NCBI GenBank assembly: GCA_934255105.1
Contig: CAKQNH010000180.1
Location: forward strand, 1-8,093
Origin: an uncultured Pirellulaceae bacterium
GTDB lineage: Bacteria; Planctomycetota; Planctomycetia; Pirellulales; Pirellulaceae
Direction: 5' to 3'
DNA: 8,093 nucleotides
The notes under the pieces are model-generated. The model worked only from the letters and a program-made list of their open reading frames with translations, was not told the origin of the DNA and ran no database searches. Below, in pieces: positions 1 to 6,664 of the stretch. The translations under genes were made by a program, and so were the position numbers. Every line of letters starts with the position of its first letter. Position 1 is the stretch's first letter.

Positions 1-66
1 GTCCCTGACAGCGGACAGATCACCATGACTCGTCAGATAGGAGACATGCGCTACAGGCAGCAGTGA
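1..66 (+). CDS. possible 3' end of an upstream gene (partial)
   Basis: The frame starting at base 1 is open from the window edge to a TGA at 64-66 and would encode 21 residues ending in GDMRYRQQ. An internal ATG lies at 25, without a clear ribosome binding site, so if this is coding it is more likely the tail of a gene that begins outside the window. I do not recognise the peptide. The stop codon is the exact point where the downstream repeat array begins, which is the main reason to suspect a real gene end. The open stretch is too short to be convincing by itself. Confidence 0.3.
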   Translation, partial: VPDSGQITMTRQIGDMRYRQQ

Positions 67-298
67 CCGGCCATAGCACGTTGTGACCGGCCACGGGGCA
101 CCGGCCACGGGGCCACAGCACGTTGTTGGGGGGGAAAGGATTTTACGAAAATTGGTGGATGGCACCACCTATCAAAGTGCTGTGGCCCCAGAGCTTGCCC
201 CGTGGCCCCAGAGCTTTGTGGATGGCACCACCTATCAAAGTGCTGCGGCCCCAGAGCTTGATCAAAGTGCTGTGGCCCCAGAGCTTGCCCCAGAGCTT
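63..298. repeat. compound direct-repeat array between convergent gene ends
   Basis: Two repeat types sit side by side. At 63-124 the core GTGACCGGCCA occurs at 63 and 83, CCGGCCACGGGGC occurs at 87 and 101, and GCACGTT ends two of the units. After a run of seven G and an AT-richer stretch, a 42-base unit occurs at 155-196 and 218-259 with one mismatch (T to C). Truncated copies of its right half follow at 197-216, 260-286 and 287-298. The 42-base unit contains a short hairpin, GTGG-ATGGCA-CCAC. The last copy runs into the stop codon of the minus-strand regulator gene (297-299). The unit length is divisible by three, so a repetitive peptide can be read through it on the plus strand, but nothing else suggests coding. 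Most likely it is an intergenic repeat that grew by slippage or unequal exchange. Confidence 0.85.
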
Positions 299-1196
299 AG
301 GGGGATGCTGACTTTCGCTTGATCATGGTAATTTCGTTGCCGATCTGGTTGTGGCGCACTTCGTCCATAAATGCATTGATCAACAACAAACCGCGGCCGC
401 CACATTTATCCAAGTTGCTGAAGTCCGTTGGATCAGGCAAAGAGCGAAAATCAAAACCAGGACCTTCGTCGCGAATCGTAAACGTCGCTTGATGACGATC
501 GGCTACCAGCTCGATAACGACTTGGCGTTGCCGATAGGGCTCGACACGTCTGCGTTGCTGTACTTCCTGTTGATAATGAATGCCGTCGTCCGCATGTCGC
601 AGCTCGGATGAGATTTCCAAATTGCCATGGATAATCGCATTCAGCAATGCTTCATCCAAGGCGGTCGCAATCTGCATTTGTTTGCGGTCATCGAGCAACT
701 CCAGCTCGTCGAGCGATTGTTCTAGACGGGCAATGGCATCGGGAACGCGACTATCGTCGTTGTCGAGCTTTAATCTGAGACAGATCGAGTCAACCATGGA
801 CGGTTTGGATGTAACCTGTCGTCCGGCCGAAAGCATCGACAGAAATCGCGTAACGGTCGGTAGGAGCCACTCGCTCAGGTGGCGTTTGGGGACGTAGCTG
901 GACGCACCTCGCTGGAGAGCCTGTGACGCAATATCTTCGCTCCCTTGGCCGGTGGTCAGAATAATCGGGAGAGTTGCATACTCCTCTCTCAGGGCATCGA
1001 CCAGAGCTAAGCCATCCATTTCCGGCATTTGCAAATCCGTGACCACTAGATCCGGAAGCTTCTCGCGGATCGCTTCCAAAGCCAGCCTCCCGTTGGCGGC
1101 CGTGGTCACATCGAAATGGCCTTCCAGCAACGCGCGAATACAATGTGCCTGGGTCGGACTATCATCAACAACTAAAATCAGTGCCTTGTTAGCCAT
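297..1196 (-). CDS. response regulator receiver fused to RsbW-like (HATPase_c_2) ATP-binding domain
   Basis: A 299-residue cytoplasmic signalling protein. Residues (counted from the longer start at 1214; subtract 6 for this start) show a complete receiver domain: acidic pair D17-D18 in VVDDSP, phospho-acceptor D60 in VVTDLQMPEMDG, T87/T88, and K110 in VPKRHL. After a linker of about 50 residues comes a GHKL-type ATPase of the anti-sigma-factor kinase class: N-box ALDEALLNAIIHGN (E188, N192), G1 box RDEGPGFDF (249-254), glycine lid CGGRGLLL (271-278). There is no PP2C phosphatase domain and no DNA-binding domain. The family precedent is partner switching: a phosphorylated receiver would control binding or phosphorylation of an anti-anti-sigma (STAS) protein. 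No such partner is in this window. I chose ATG 1196 because GGAATAAT precedes it, while the in-frame ATG at 1214 has no ribosome binding site. The stop codon lies inside the last copy of the neighbouring repeat. Confidence 0.9.
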   Translation of the reverse strand: MANKALILVVDDSPTQAHCIRALLEGHFDVTTAANGRLALEAIREKLPDLVVTDLQMPEMDGLALVDALREEYATLPIILTTGQGSEDIASQALQRGASSYVPKRHLSEWLLPTVTRFLSMLSAGRQVTSKPSMVDSICLRLKLDNDDSRVPDAIARLEQSLDELELLDDRKQMQIATALDEALLNAIIHGNLEISSELRHADDGIHYQQEVQQRRRVEPYRQRQVVIELVADRHQATFTIRDEGPGFDFRSLPDPTDFSNLDKCGGRGLLLINAFMDEVRHNQIGNEITMIKRKSASP

Positions 1197-1214
1197 ATTA
1201 TTCCGCAATACCAT

Positions 1215-1526
1215 CTAGGCGTACGCGCTTCGTGTGGCACCGACTGGGCCAGCGGGATGGAAGTGTTCGCGTGGTCCGAGATTGCAGCATCTCTCCAGTG
1301 AAGCCAAGCAACCCAGGTTAACAATATCATAGTCGATTTTAGCACAGGTGTCAGATTTGCATCTCTGAAGCTCGTATCGAGCTCAGCTTGTCGTCACCAG
1401 CTTTTCCTGTAGCCCAGGGTGCACATGCTTGGTTATCGCGGCCAGAGGTGCCATGCTGGACGCAATCTTTTCAGTTTGCGGATCGCTCTCGATTGCGCCC
1501 GCCAATAGTTTGAGTTTGCAGTGTGG
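1215..1526. other. intergenic gap with one hairpin, no gene seen
   Basis: This 312-base gap lies between two minus-strand genes. Besides the predicted promoter, it holds a perfect inverted repeat, AGCTCG-TAT-CGAGCT, at 1369-1383, near the end of the SHD1 gene's expected transcript. No T-run follows it on the minus strand, so it is not a standard intrinsic terminator. I see no convincing reading frame or RNA gene here. Confidence 0.6.
1326..1354 (-). promoter_or_regulatory. predicted sigma70-type promoter for the receiver/ATPase gene
   Basis: On the minus strand, CTGACA (plus positions 1349-1354) and TATGAT (1326-1331) each match the -35 and -10 consensus at five of six bases and are separated by exactly 17 bases. 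Transcription would begin near 1319, giving a leader of about 120 bases before ATG 1196. Planctomycete promoter rules are not well fixed, so this rests on sequence match and position only. Confidence 0.45.
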
Positions 1527-3584
1527 CTACTGCAAGCCACTTGCAGCCAACTTGGATTTGCCAAGGCCACCTTGAAATTCAGACTTAAGAAGATGCGGCG
1601 GGATGGGAAGATGCTCGAAGTAGCTGGGCGCGGGCTGACAGAACTTGGTCACTGCGGCTTGGGGTGACTCACCGTCGTTGGTTTGCAATCCATCGGGCGC
1701 GTTCCGCACATGCGCGGCTTGGTACACCTGCGACCCGCCGGCCGTGATGGTGACCCTGTGCTTCCAAGGCGTGAAGCTCACCGTCTCCTTCGGTCCAGAG
1801 GGTGGAGGACCAAACATGGGAGATGGTAGAAGCGGACCAGCCCCCCTGCGCGAATAGTACTCGGCTGTGTCCGGCGGTCCCTGCTCCATTTCGACCAATA
1901 GCGTATTGGGCGCATCGCTGGAGAGCTTCCATCCCAGTTGGTTGATCTTGGCTTCGACCACGCGCCGAATTTCCGCTTGCGCGTCGGCGGGTGTCGTATT
2001 GAAATGATAGTCGACCATCACGGCGTCACCGGGACGTATCGCATAGATGTTCGCCGGATCAATCTTGGCGGCTTGGGCCAGTGCGGCAGCGTGGGGAACT
2101 CGCTGAATGGTCAGACTGCTCGACTTCTCGCCGCCAAATCCGCAGACCAAATACGACCCCACCGTAGCGCGACTGGCAGGCTCGCCCTCGTAGGTCCACA
2201 GTGGCAGCCCGCGATCAACGTCGTAGACCACAGACCCTACCAGCAGGTGCTTGCCGACCCAGTTCAGCGGCGCATCTTCTCGATGCTCGGAGACCGCTAC
2301 CGTTCGTAGCCGCGTCCCATCGCTCATGTTGTAAAGCGCAATTTCAAAGGGCTCGAAGGCGGCTAGCAGCGAGCCATCTTGCGAGAAGGAAATCTGCGAT
2401 GCCTTCGTCTCGCGAGCAATCAAGCCGACCACTTTGGCGCTCAGCATATCGATCACCGCGATGGATGTGCCCGCTGGCAATGCCATGAGCTCACCCGCCG
2501 GGCTGAGGACGGCGTTGAGTGAACCGCCACTATTGCCCTGGAAGATTGCCTTAGGGCCTTTCTCGTTGGCTAAGTCCCAAACAGTCAGCGTATGCTTTTG
2601 GCTGATGGTGACCAGTCGATTGCCGGCCGCAAAGCCTACATAGTGCAGTTCATCCCAGGCACCACCACCGGCGGTAAACTGAAATTCGGGAATGAGTCCC
2701 GTTGGGGTAACGCGAAATACCCCCACATCGTTTCCCTTGTCCCAACCTTCAACTCGCACCACTGCCACGCGCATGCCATCGGCGCTAATGGCCATCAGCT
2801 TCCAGGCTGCTTTCAACTCCAGCACGTCCGATGCAAAGCCATCGTGGGCTCGCACCAAGACGAAGCGACTGTAATTGTCCCCTTGCGAGCGACCTTGTTG
2901 ATAGGCACCCAGCACGCTGATACCAGCCTTGCCCGCGCTGAGCACACGCATTTTGGCAAAGAACGGTTTAGCGAGCTCGGCTTGGATCGCCGCATTTTCG
3001 AATTGGACTTCGGGAAAACCCCGCGGGGGAGTGACAGACCAAAACGGCTTGTCCAGCTTGGCTTGGATCTGCTTGGCACCTTTGACTATCGGCTGTCGCA
3101 TTGCGAAGTCTAAGCCTGTCGACGAGTCTACGCTCGTTGCGGGACTGCTCATTGCAGGACTGCTCGTCCCTGGGCTGCCGGCGGGCGATGAACTCGCGCT
3201 GCTCGTGTCCACCTCGCCGACCGTCTCGAACGGGTTTTCAGGAACGCCACTTCCCTTATTTAGCGTTTGTTCCGTTTCGAGGAATAGCTGCACAAATTGC
3301 TGGTCAGTAGCGCTCAGCTTTTCGATGGCTATCCTTACCGTCTTGCCGTTCGCCTGGGTCAGTTGGATCTCTTTGGCCGAGGCGGACTTGAGCTGGCCCT
3401 CGATTTTGAATTTGCCTGTAGCGTCCGACCAGGTTCTGCTCTTGGCGAATGCGGCGAGCTGCCCAGTGGGCTCACCGGCCAGCAAGTTGCGGCTCAAGTG
3501 CTGAGTGCTCAATCGGCAGCTAAAAGCCGCCAGAACAACAAGGGCTAGCACGAGAAAAGATCGGAGCGAGTCGGGTCGAAACAT
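1527..3584 (-). CDS. exported SHD1-domain protein with WD40-like beta-propeller blades
   Basis: A 685-residue protein, numbered from ATG 3584. Residues 1-23 form a signal peptide: a basic start with RPDSLR, then the hydrophobic run SFLVLALVVLAAFS followed by Cys23. The residues before that Cys (AFS) fit a lipobox poorly, so lipoprotein status is doubtful. Residues about 50-97 (RTWSDATGKFKIEG and on to KLSATDQQFV) match the SHD1 (SLA1 homology 1) domain that planctomycetes carry on many secreted proteins. A Ser/Pro/Ala-rich linker follows at about 125-154. From roughly 210 to 500 there are WD40-like strands, such as HTLTVWDLANEKGPKAIF (331-348), and blades ending near 429 and 467. The last 170 residues form a separate domain with a Pro/Gly-rich loop that I cannot assign. 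GAGAG stands seven bases upstream of the ATG. An in-frame TTG at 3638 lies upstream of the predicted transcription start and is rejected. The function is unknown; an extracytoplasmic binding or scaffold role is inference. Confidence 0.88.
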   Translation of the reverse strand: MFRPDSLRSFLVLALVVLAAFSCRLSTQHLSRNLLAGEPTGQLAAFAKSRTWSDATGKFKIEGQLKSASAKEIQLTQANGKTVRIAIEKLSATDQQFVQLFLETEQTLNKGSGVPENPFETVGEVDTSSASSSPAGSPGTSSPAMSSPATSVDSSTGLDFAMRQPIVKGAKQIQAKLDKPFWSVTPPRGFPEVQFENAAIQAELAKPFFAKMRVLSAGKAGISVLGAYQQGRSQGDNYSRFVLVRAHDGFASDVLELKAAWKLMAISADGMRVAVVRVEGWDKGNDVGVFRVTPTGLIPEFQFTAGGGAWDELHYVGFAAGNRLVTISQKHTLTVWDLANEKGPKAIFQGNSGGSLNAVLSPAGELMALPAGTSIAVIDMLSAKVVGLIARETKASQISFSQDGSLLAAFEPFEIALYNMSDGTRLRTVAVSEHREDAPLNWVGKHLLVGSVVYDVDRGLPLWTYEGEPASRATVGSYLVCGFGGEKSSSLTIQRVPHAAALAQAAKIDPANIYAIRPGDAVMVDYHFNTTPADAQAEIRRVVEAKINQLGWKLSSDAPNTLLVEMEQGPPDTAEYYSRRGAGPLLPSPMFGPPPSGPKETVSFTPWKHRVTITAGGSQVYQAAHVRNAPDGLQTNDGESPQAAVTKFCQPAPSYFEHLPIPPHLLKSEFQGGLGKSKLAASGLQ

Positions 3585-3622
3585 GGTAAACTCTCTATGA
3601 AGCGACTTTATAATCCTGTGCG

Positions 3623-3651
3623 AGAATACCCCTTCCAAGCTACCTAGTCAA
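3623..3651 (-). promoter_or_regulatory. predicted sigma70-type promoter for the SHD1/WD40-like gene
   Basis: On the minus strand, TTGACT (plus positions 3646-3651, five of six consensus bases) and TATTCT (3623-3628, four of six) are 17 bases apart. Transcription would start near 3615, giving a leader of about 30 bases that includes the GAGAG ribosome binding site and reaches ATG 3584. Spacing, leader length and start codon all agree, which makes this the best-supported promoter in the window. Confidence 0.5.
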
Positions 3652-3683
3652 GCATTTTGTAGCCCTTCACGCATTGGCCGTAA

Positions 3684-3734
3684 ATCGCTCCGCCGATCAT
3701 TGCGCTTTGTCGTGGATCGCTCCGCCGATCATTG
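3684..3734. repeat. two 19-base direct repeats, each with a CTCCGC-loop hairpin
   Basis: ATCGCTCCGCCGATCATTG occurs at 3684-3702 and again, identically, at 3716-3734. Both copies are followed by TTTGTCG, the second after a three-base shortening, so the duplicated unit is about 30 bases. Each copy contains a small perfect hairpin: ATCG-CTCCGC-CGAT at 3684-3697 and GATCG-CTCCGC-CGATC at 3715-3730. The pair lies between divergent genes, about 35 bases upstream of the predicted -35 box of the minus-strand gene. That position would suit an operator pair, but it would equally suit a dispersed intergenic repeat. Confidence 0.75.
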
Positions 3735-3966
3735 TTTGTCGCTAGCAGTTCCCGTATCAACCAGTCAGCATATATTACAGCACCGATAGACCGCTTAACC
3801 TGAATTATTCTTAACCCGCAGCGTCAGCAATGAGGATTGGCTGCCGCAGATGCCGTCGCCTGCGCAGCGTTGCAGTGGCTCTCACAGCGCACCTTATTCC
3901 AGAGTGATACGATGGTTATTCGAGTAATATCAATGTCAAACCTTGCAATTGTGGTGAAGGAATAAA

Positions 3967-4992
3967 ATGCAACATCGTCGCCACCGCCAAGTTGGGTTTA
4001 CTGTGATCGAACTGCTTGTCTCCATCGGTGTGGTCGCGCTGTTGTTCGCGTTGCTAATGCCTGTGTTGCAAGTGGCGCGTGAAGCCGCGCGGCGAATGAA
4101 GTGTTCGAACAACTTAAGACAAATCGGCATAGCGCTTCACGGCTTCCATGACGTGCGCTCCACGTTGCCTTACGGTGTCGGCCCAGACAATGATGGCATT
4201 ATCTCAACCTTGGGCACTCTCAATGATCGACGCTATGCTGCTCAGGCACAGATCCTGCCCTATTTGGAGTTAGGGAACATTTTCGATCGAATTGATTTTA
4301 AAGTGGCTCCCTTCCATCCGTTTGTCAATGCGGCCACCGGCGATGCGTCCGTGATCGCTGCGGACGGAGAGAATGTGGTCAACGGCGAAGCAGCCAAATC
4401 GCGAATCGATGTCTACCTTTGTCCCTCCGACTTGGATCGACTGGAAAGTCTGTGGGGGCACAACAATTACCGAATGTGCAATGGTGGGAACTGGTCAGGG
4501 CGGACGGGCAATGGCATGTTCGGCCAAGCGAAATCAGTTCGCTTTGCGCAGATAACCGACGGGCTGTCCCAAACGGCAATGGTCAGCGAACGCGCGAAGG
4601 GAACCTGGAATAAAGAAGTCTTCGACACCAAGTCGGACCTTTATGACCTGACTGGAATATGGACGGAGGCGAACTTTCGAACGACTTGTGACAAACTGAC
4701 TCCGCTCTCCGCAGCGGCCTACAATCAGGACGTGGAAGCGGGGCAAACGTGGCTGGAGGGGAATATGAATTGGACGCGATACAATCATGTACTGCCACCG
4801 AACAAGATCAGTTGTAAAAACGGTTTCACCTGGGATGGCGTCATCCTGACCGCATCGAGTCGCCACAACGGTGGCGTGAACTTGGTGCTGGCCGATGGTT
4901 CAACGCGGTTCGCTGCCGAAAGCGTCGATGCGGACCTGTGGCACAACTTGGGTACGATCGCTGGCGGCGATTTAGTAGGTGGACTGGAATGA
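3967..4992 (+). CDS. DUF1559 protein with type IV pilin-like N-terminal methylation motif
   Basis: A 341-residue pseudopilin-like protein. A short basic leader (MQHRRHRQVG) is followed by FTVIELLVSIGVVALLFALL, the class III signal of type II secretion and type IV pilus proteins. Prepilin peptidase should cut after G10, leaving F11 as the N-terminus and E15 as the +5 glutamate. Planctomycete DUF1559 hallmarks follow: VAREAARRMKCSNNLRQIG (37-54), YLCPSD (150-155), ITDGLSQTAMVSER (196-209) and, near the end, SSRHNGGVNLVLADGSTRF (297-315). Length is normal for the family. The start is well supported by GAAGGAA ending a few bases before the ATG. The gene overlaps the next one by ATGA, so the two are probably translated together. 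Planctomycete genomes carry many DUF1559 paralogues whose role is not established; a filament or cell-surface role is inferred from the leader. The C-terminal half carries a CTCCGC-loop hairpin within the coding sequence (4702-4717). Confidence 0.93.
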   Translation: MQHRRHRQVGFTVIELLVSIGVVALLFALLMPVLQVAREAARRMKCSNNLRQIGIALHGFHDVRSTLPYGVGPDNDGIISTLGTLNDRRYAAQAQILPYLELGNIFDRIDFKVAPFHPFVNAATGDASVIAADGENVVNGEAAKSRIDVYLCPSDLDRLESLWGHNNYRMCNGGNWSGRTGNGMFGQAKSVRFAQITDGLSQTAMVSERAKGTWNKEVFDTKSDLYDLTGIWTEANFRTTCDKLTPLSAAAYNQDVEAGQTWLEGNMNWTRYNHVLPPNKISCKNGFTWDGVILTASSRHNGGVNLVLADGSTRFAAESVDADLWHNLGTIAGGDLVGGLE

Positions 4993-5816
4993 GAACCCTA
5001 ATCCTGATCTTACTATTGTGCGGAATTGTTCGCGGGGCCGAGTTGTCGAACGAATATCAAATCGATTTTCGCAACGGCAATTTTGACAATACGAACCTAA
5101 CATCTTTGTCCCCAGGCGCATTTCGATTGATGCTGCCGCGCAGGGAGGGCTTGCAAATGTTGCTGCCCGCAGGAAAGAAACTCCCCACGATTGCTATCAG
5201 TCCTGCATTTCGCGTTCGCGGCGATTTCGAGATCACTGCGAGCTTTGAATTCCGAAGCCCACGCACCCCTAAAGAAGGATATGGCTGCGGCCCTACGCTC
5301 TATCTCGGCACGCATGATCCAGCGGAAACGGCCGCGTTGCTGGGACGCTTGTCCCGCACAGAAAAGAAACAGGTTTATAGCACCAACGTCAGCCGCACCA
5401 GCGAAGACAAGCGAGAGAATCAAGTCAGCCTGTTTGATGCTTCCGCATATCGCGGTCGCCTGCGACTGGTTCGCACCGGTAAGCAACTCCAGTTCCTTGT
5501 TGCGGATAACATGGACGGTCCTTTCCGAGAGTTGCGCTCGGCGGAGTTTACAGATGCAGATATTGAAATGGTCCGACTTTCGGCGCAGCAGAGCGACGCG
5601 GCGACCCCCGTGGATGTGGTTTGGAGCAATCTAGCAATACGAGCCGAAGAGCTGCCGGACCGTCCCGATGCCTTGGCGAGTGGCCAGCGACGGCATCGCG
5701 CAACGTACACGCCGGCCGTCGAAGAAAAACGACTTTCATTGTGGTGGAGTGTGGCTGCTGGGCTGGCTCTAGTGGCTGTGGCTTATGGGATTTATCGAAA
5801 GCGCCGTGGACGTTAA
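4989..5816 (+). CDS. exported, C-terminally membrane-anchored protein coupled to the DUF1559 gene
   Basis: A 275-residue protein. Residues 1-17 (MRTLILILLLCGIVRGA) form a signal peptide. The body, from about 20 to 220, is rich in alternating strands, for example GDFEITASFEF (78-88), GYGCGPTLYLG (97-107) and RLRLVRTGKQLQFLVADN (157-174), ending in a VDVVWSNLAI strand. This resembles a concanavalin-like jelly roll and the DUF1583-type proteins of planctomycetes; the assignment is from memory of the pattern and is tentative. A membrane helix at about 250-269 is followed by RKRRGR, the expected cytoplasmic stop-transfer. Most of the protein would therefore face outward. The frame is open further upstream to ATG 4938, but ATG 4989 gives a clean signal peptide and the ATGA overlap with the DUF1559 stop, so I chose it. 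Coupling suggests roughly fixed ratios and a shared role at the cell surface. Confidence 0.82.
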   Translation: MRTLILILLLCGIVRGAELSNEYQIDFRNGNFDNTNLTSLSPGAFRLMLPRREGLQMLLPAGKKLPTIAISPAFRVRGDFEITASFEFRSPRTPKEGYGCGPTLYLGTHDPAETAALLGRLSRTEKKQVYSTNVSRTSEDKRENQVSLFDASAYRGRLRLVRTGKQLQFLVADNMDGPFRELRSAEFTDADIEMVRLSAQQSDAATPVDVVWSNLAIRAEELPDRPDALASGQRRHRATYTPAVEEKRLSLWWSVAAGLALVAVAYGIYRKRRGR

Positions 5817-5893
5817 TCCCAGATTAGTAATAACCCGCAGCGCATGCCATACAAGTCGTTCGCTCGTAACCCAACGAAATTACATAGGCAAAT
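5817..5893. other. short spacer with small inverted repeat and shared 12-mer
   Basis: TAATC-CCA-GATTA at 5814-5826 is a small perfect inverted repeat that includes the stop codon of the upstream gene. TAACCCGCAGCG at 5831-5842 is identical to 3812-3823. So the same short motif stands before the DUF1559 pair and directly after it. No promoter is evident for the following frame. Confidence 0.5.
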
Positions 5894-6574
5894 TTGGTGC
5901 GTGAAGCTCAAACACAGGCTCCATGGTGGGAGCGCGGGGTGATCTATCAGATCTACCCTCGATCGTTTCAGGATAGCGACGCGGATCGTTATCCCGGCCT
6001 GCGCTACGCTGCCACGATTCATCACGGCATTCCTATCGACGACTTCCCATTCAATCCAGTCGGAAGTGACGATCAGCTCTTCTTCGGGCGCATCCATCCC
6101 GACAAGGGAGCCGCTGAGGCGATCGCTGCCGCGCGCGCAAGTGGGCGGCCGCTCCACCTCTACGGCATCGTGCAGGATGCAGAATATTATGAACGGGAAG
6201 TCCGACCAGCCGAAGACGGTGTGTCAGTAACCTTTCACGGCGTAGTCGGCGGAACGCAGCGTCTACGAGCCCTGGGCGAAGCGCGCGCGCTTTTGCACCT
6301 CATCAATTTCGAAGAGCCATTTGGGCTTTCGGTAGTTGAGGCGATGGCTTGCGGAACGCCCGTCATCGCCTCGCGGCGCGGGTCAATGCCGGAGCTGATT
6401 GAACATGGCGTCACCGGTTTTCTGGTCGACAGTCTTGAAGAAGCCGCTCAGGCAATTGCGCGTATCGACGAGATCGACCGCCCCACCGTCCGCCGCGCGG
6501 TAGCCGAACGCTTTAGCATCGATCGGATGGCGGACGCCTATCTAGCTCTATATCGACGCATCGTTGGTGCCTAG
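5894..6574 (+). CDS. chimeric frame: GH13 alpha-glucosidase N-terminal stub joined to GT4 glycosyltransferase C-terminal domain
   Basis: The 226-residue frame has two unrelated parts. Residues about 10-31 (WWERGVIYQIYPRSFQDSD) are the near-invariant N-terminus of GH13 alpha-glucosidases and oligo-glucosidases, but the catalytic barrel that should follow is absent. From about residue 33 (YPGLRYAATIHHGI) it is the nucleotide-sugar-binding half of a GT-B fold, family 4 glycosyltransferase: FFGRIHPDKG (63-72, with R66 and K71), then EEPFGLSVVEAMACGTPVI with the EX7E pair E141/E149, RRGSMPELIEHGVTGFLV, and a complete C-terminal helix region. The acceptor-binding N-terminal Rossmann domain is missing. 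Neither half should be a working enzyme alone. The simplest history is a deletion that fused two neighbouring sugar genes. The start is TTG 5894 or GTG 5897; AGG at 5886-5888 suits GTG slightly better. The GT4 part is very GC-rich and resembles proteobacterial proteins, which hints at transfer. It is probably a gene remnant, though the frame is intact. Confidence 0.75.
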   Translation: MVREAQTQAPWWERGVIYQIYPRSFQDSDADRYPGLRYAATIHHGIPIDDFPFNPVGSDDQLFFGRIHPDKGAAEAIAAARASGRPLHLYGIVQDAEYYEREVRPAEDGVSVTFHGVVGGTQRLRALGEARALLHLINFEEPFGLSVVEAMACGTPVIASRRGSMPELIEHGVTGFLVDSLEEAAQAIARIDEIDRPTVRRAVAERFSIDRMADAYLALYRRIVGA

Positions 6575-6581
6575 CCTATGC

Positions 6582-6625
6582 AATGTGGCCCGACGCTCCA
6601 ATGTGGCCCGACGCTCCGCCGTCGG
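6582..6625. repeat. 18-base tandem duplication running into a CTCCGC-loop hairpin
   Basis: AATGTGGCCCGACGCTCC occurs twice without a gap, at 6582-6599 and 6600-6617. The second copy continues into a perfect inverted repeat, CCGACG-CTCCGC-CGTCGG, at 6608-6625, whose loop is the one seen at 3684-3730. It lies between the stop codon of the chimeric glycosyltransferase frame and the convergent end of the FAH-family gene. There is no T-run on either side, so it is not a standard terminator. Confidence 0.75.
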
Positions 6626-6664
6626 AATCCCGCTCTCTAATCTCAGCGCCGATACCCTTGGGGT

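Larger units (their letters stand above)
3585..3966. other. divergent intergenic region
   Basis: This 382-base gap separates the minus-strand SHD1 gene from the plus-strand DUF1559 gene. It holds the minus-strand promoter, the 19-base direct repeats, and an AT-rich stretch at about 3765-3815 that includes TATATT at 3771. No -35 box fits that TATATT well, and I cannot name a convincing promoter for the plus-strand pair. TAACCCGCAGCG at 3812-3823 recurs at 5831-5842. No reading frame here looks like a gene. Confidence 0.6.

Noticed and set aside
83..322. Plus-strand frame with a repeated VDGTTYQSAVAPEL-like peptide
   Set aside because: It exists only because the 42-base repeat is a multiple of three, it runs into the end of the well-supported minus-strand regulator, and it has no recognisable domain or good ribosome binding site.
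1526..1549. Inverted repeat TGCAAG-CCA-CTTGCA (1531-1545) as a terminator of the SHD1 gene
   Set aside because: It lies just inside the coding end and no T-run follows on the minus strand.
2592..3504. Long plus-strand frames opposite the SHD1/WD40-like gene
   Set aside because: They are shadows of a minus-strand gene that has a signal peptide, a recognised domain, a ribosome binding site and a promoter.
3585..3638. Upstream TTG start extending the SHD1 protein by 18 residues
   Set aside because: It would lie upstream of the predicted transcription start and would bury the signal peptide; ATG 3584 has GAGAG at the right spacing.
4938..4988. Longer N-terminus for the membrane-anchored protein (ATG 4938)
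   Set aside because: It would overlap the DUF1559 gene by 55 bases and place 17 unhelpful residues before a clean signal peptide.
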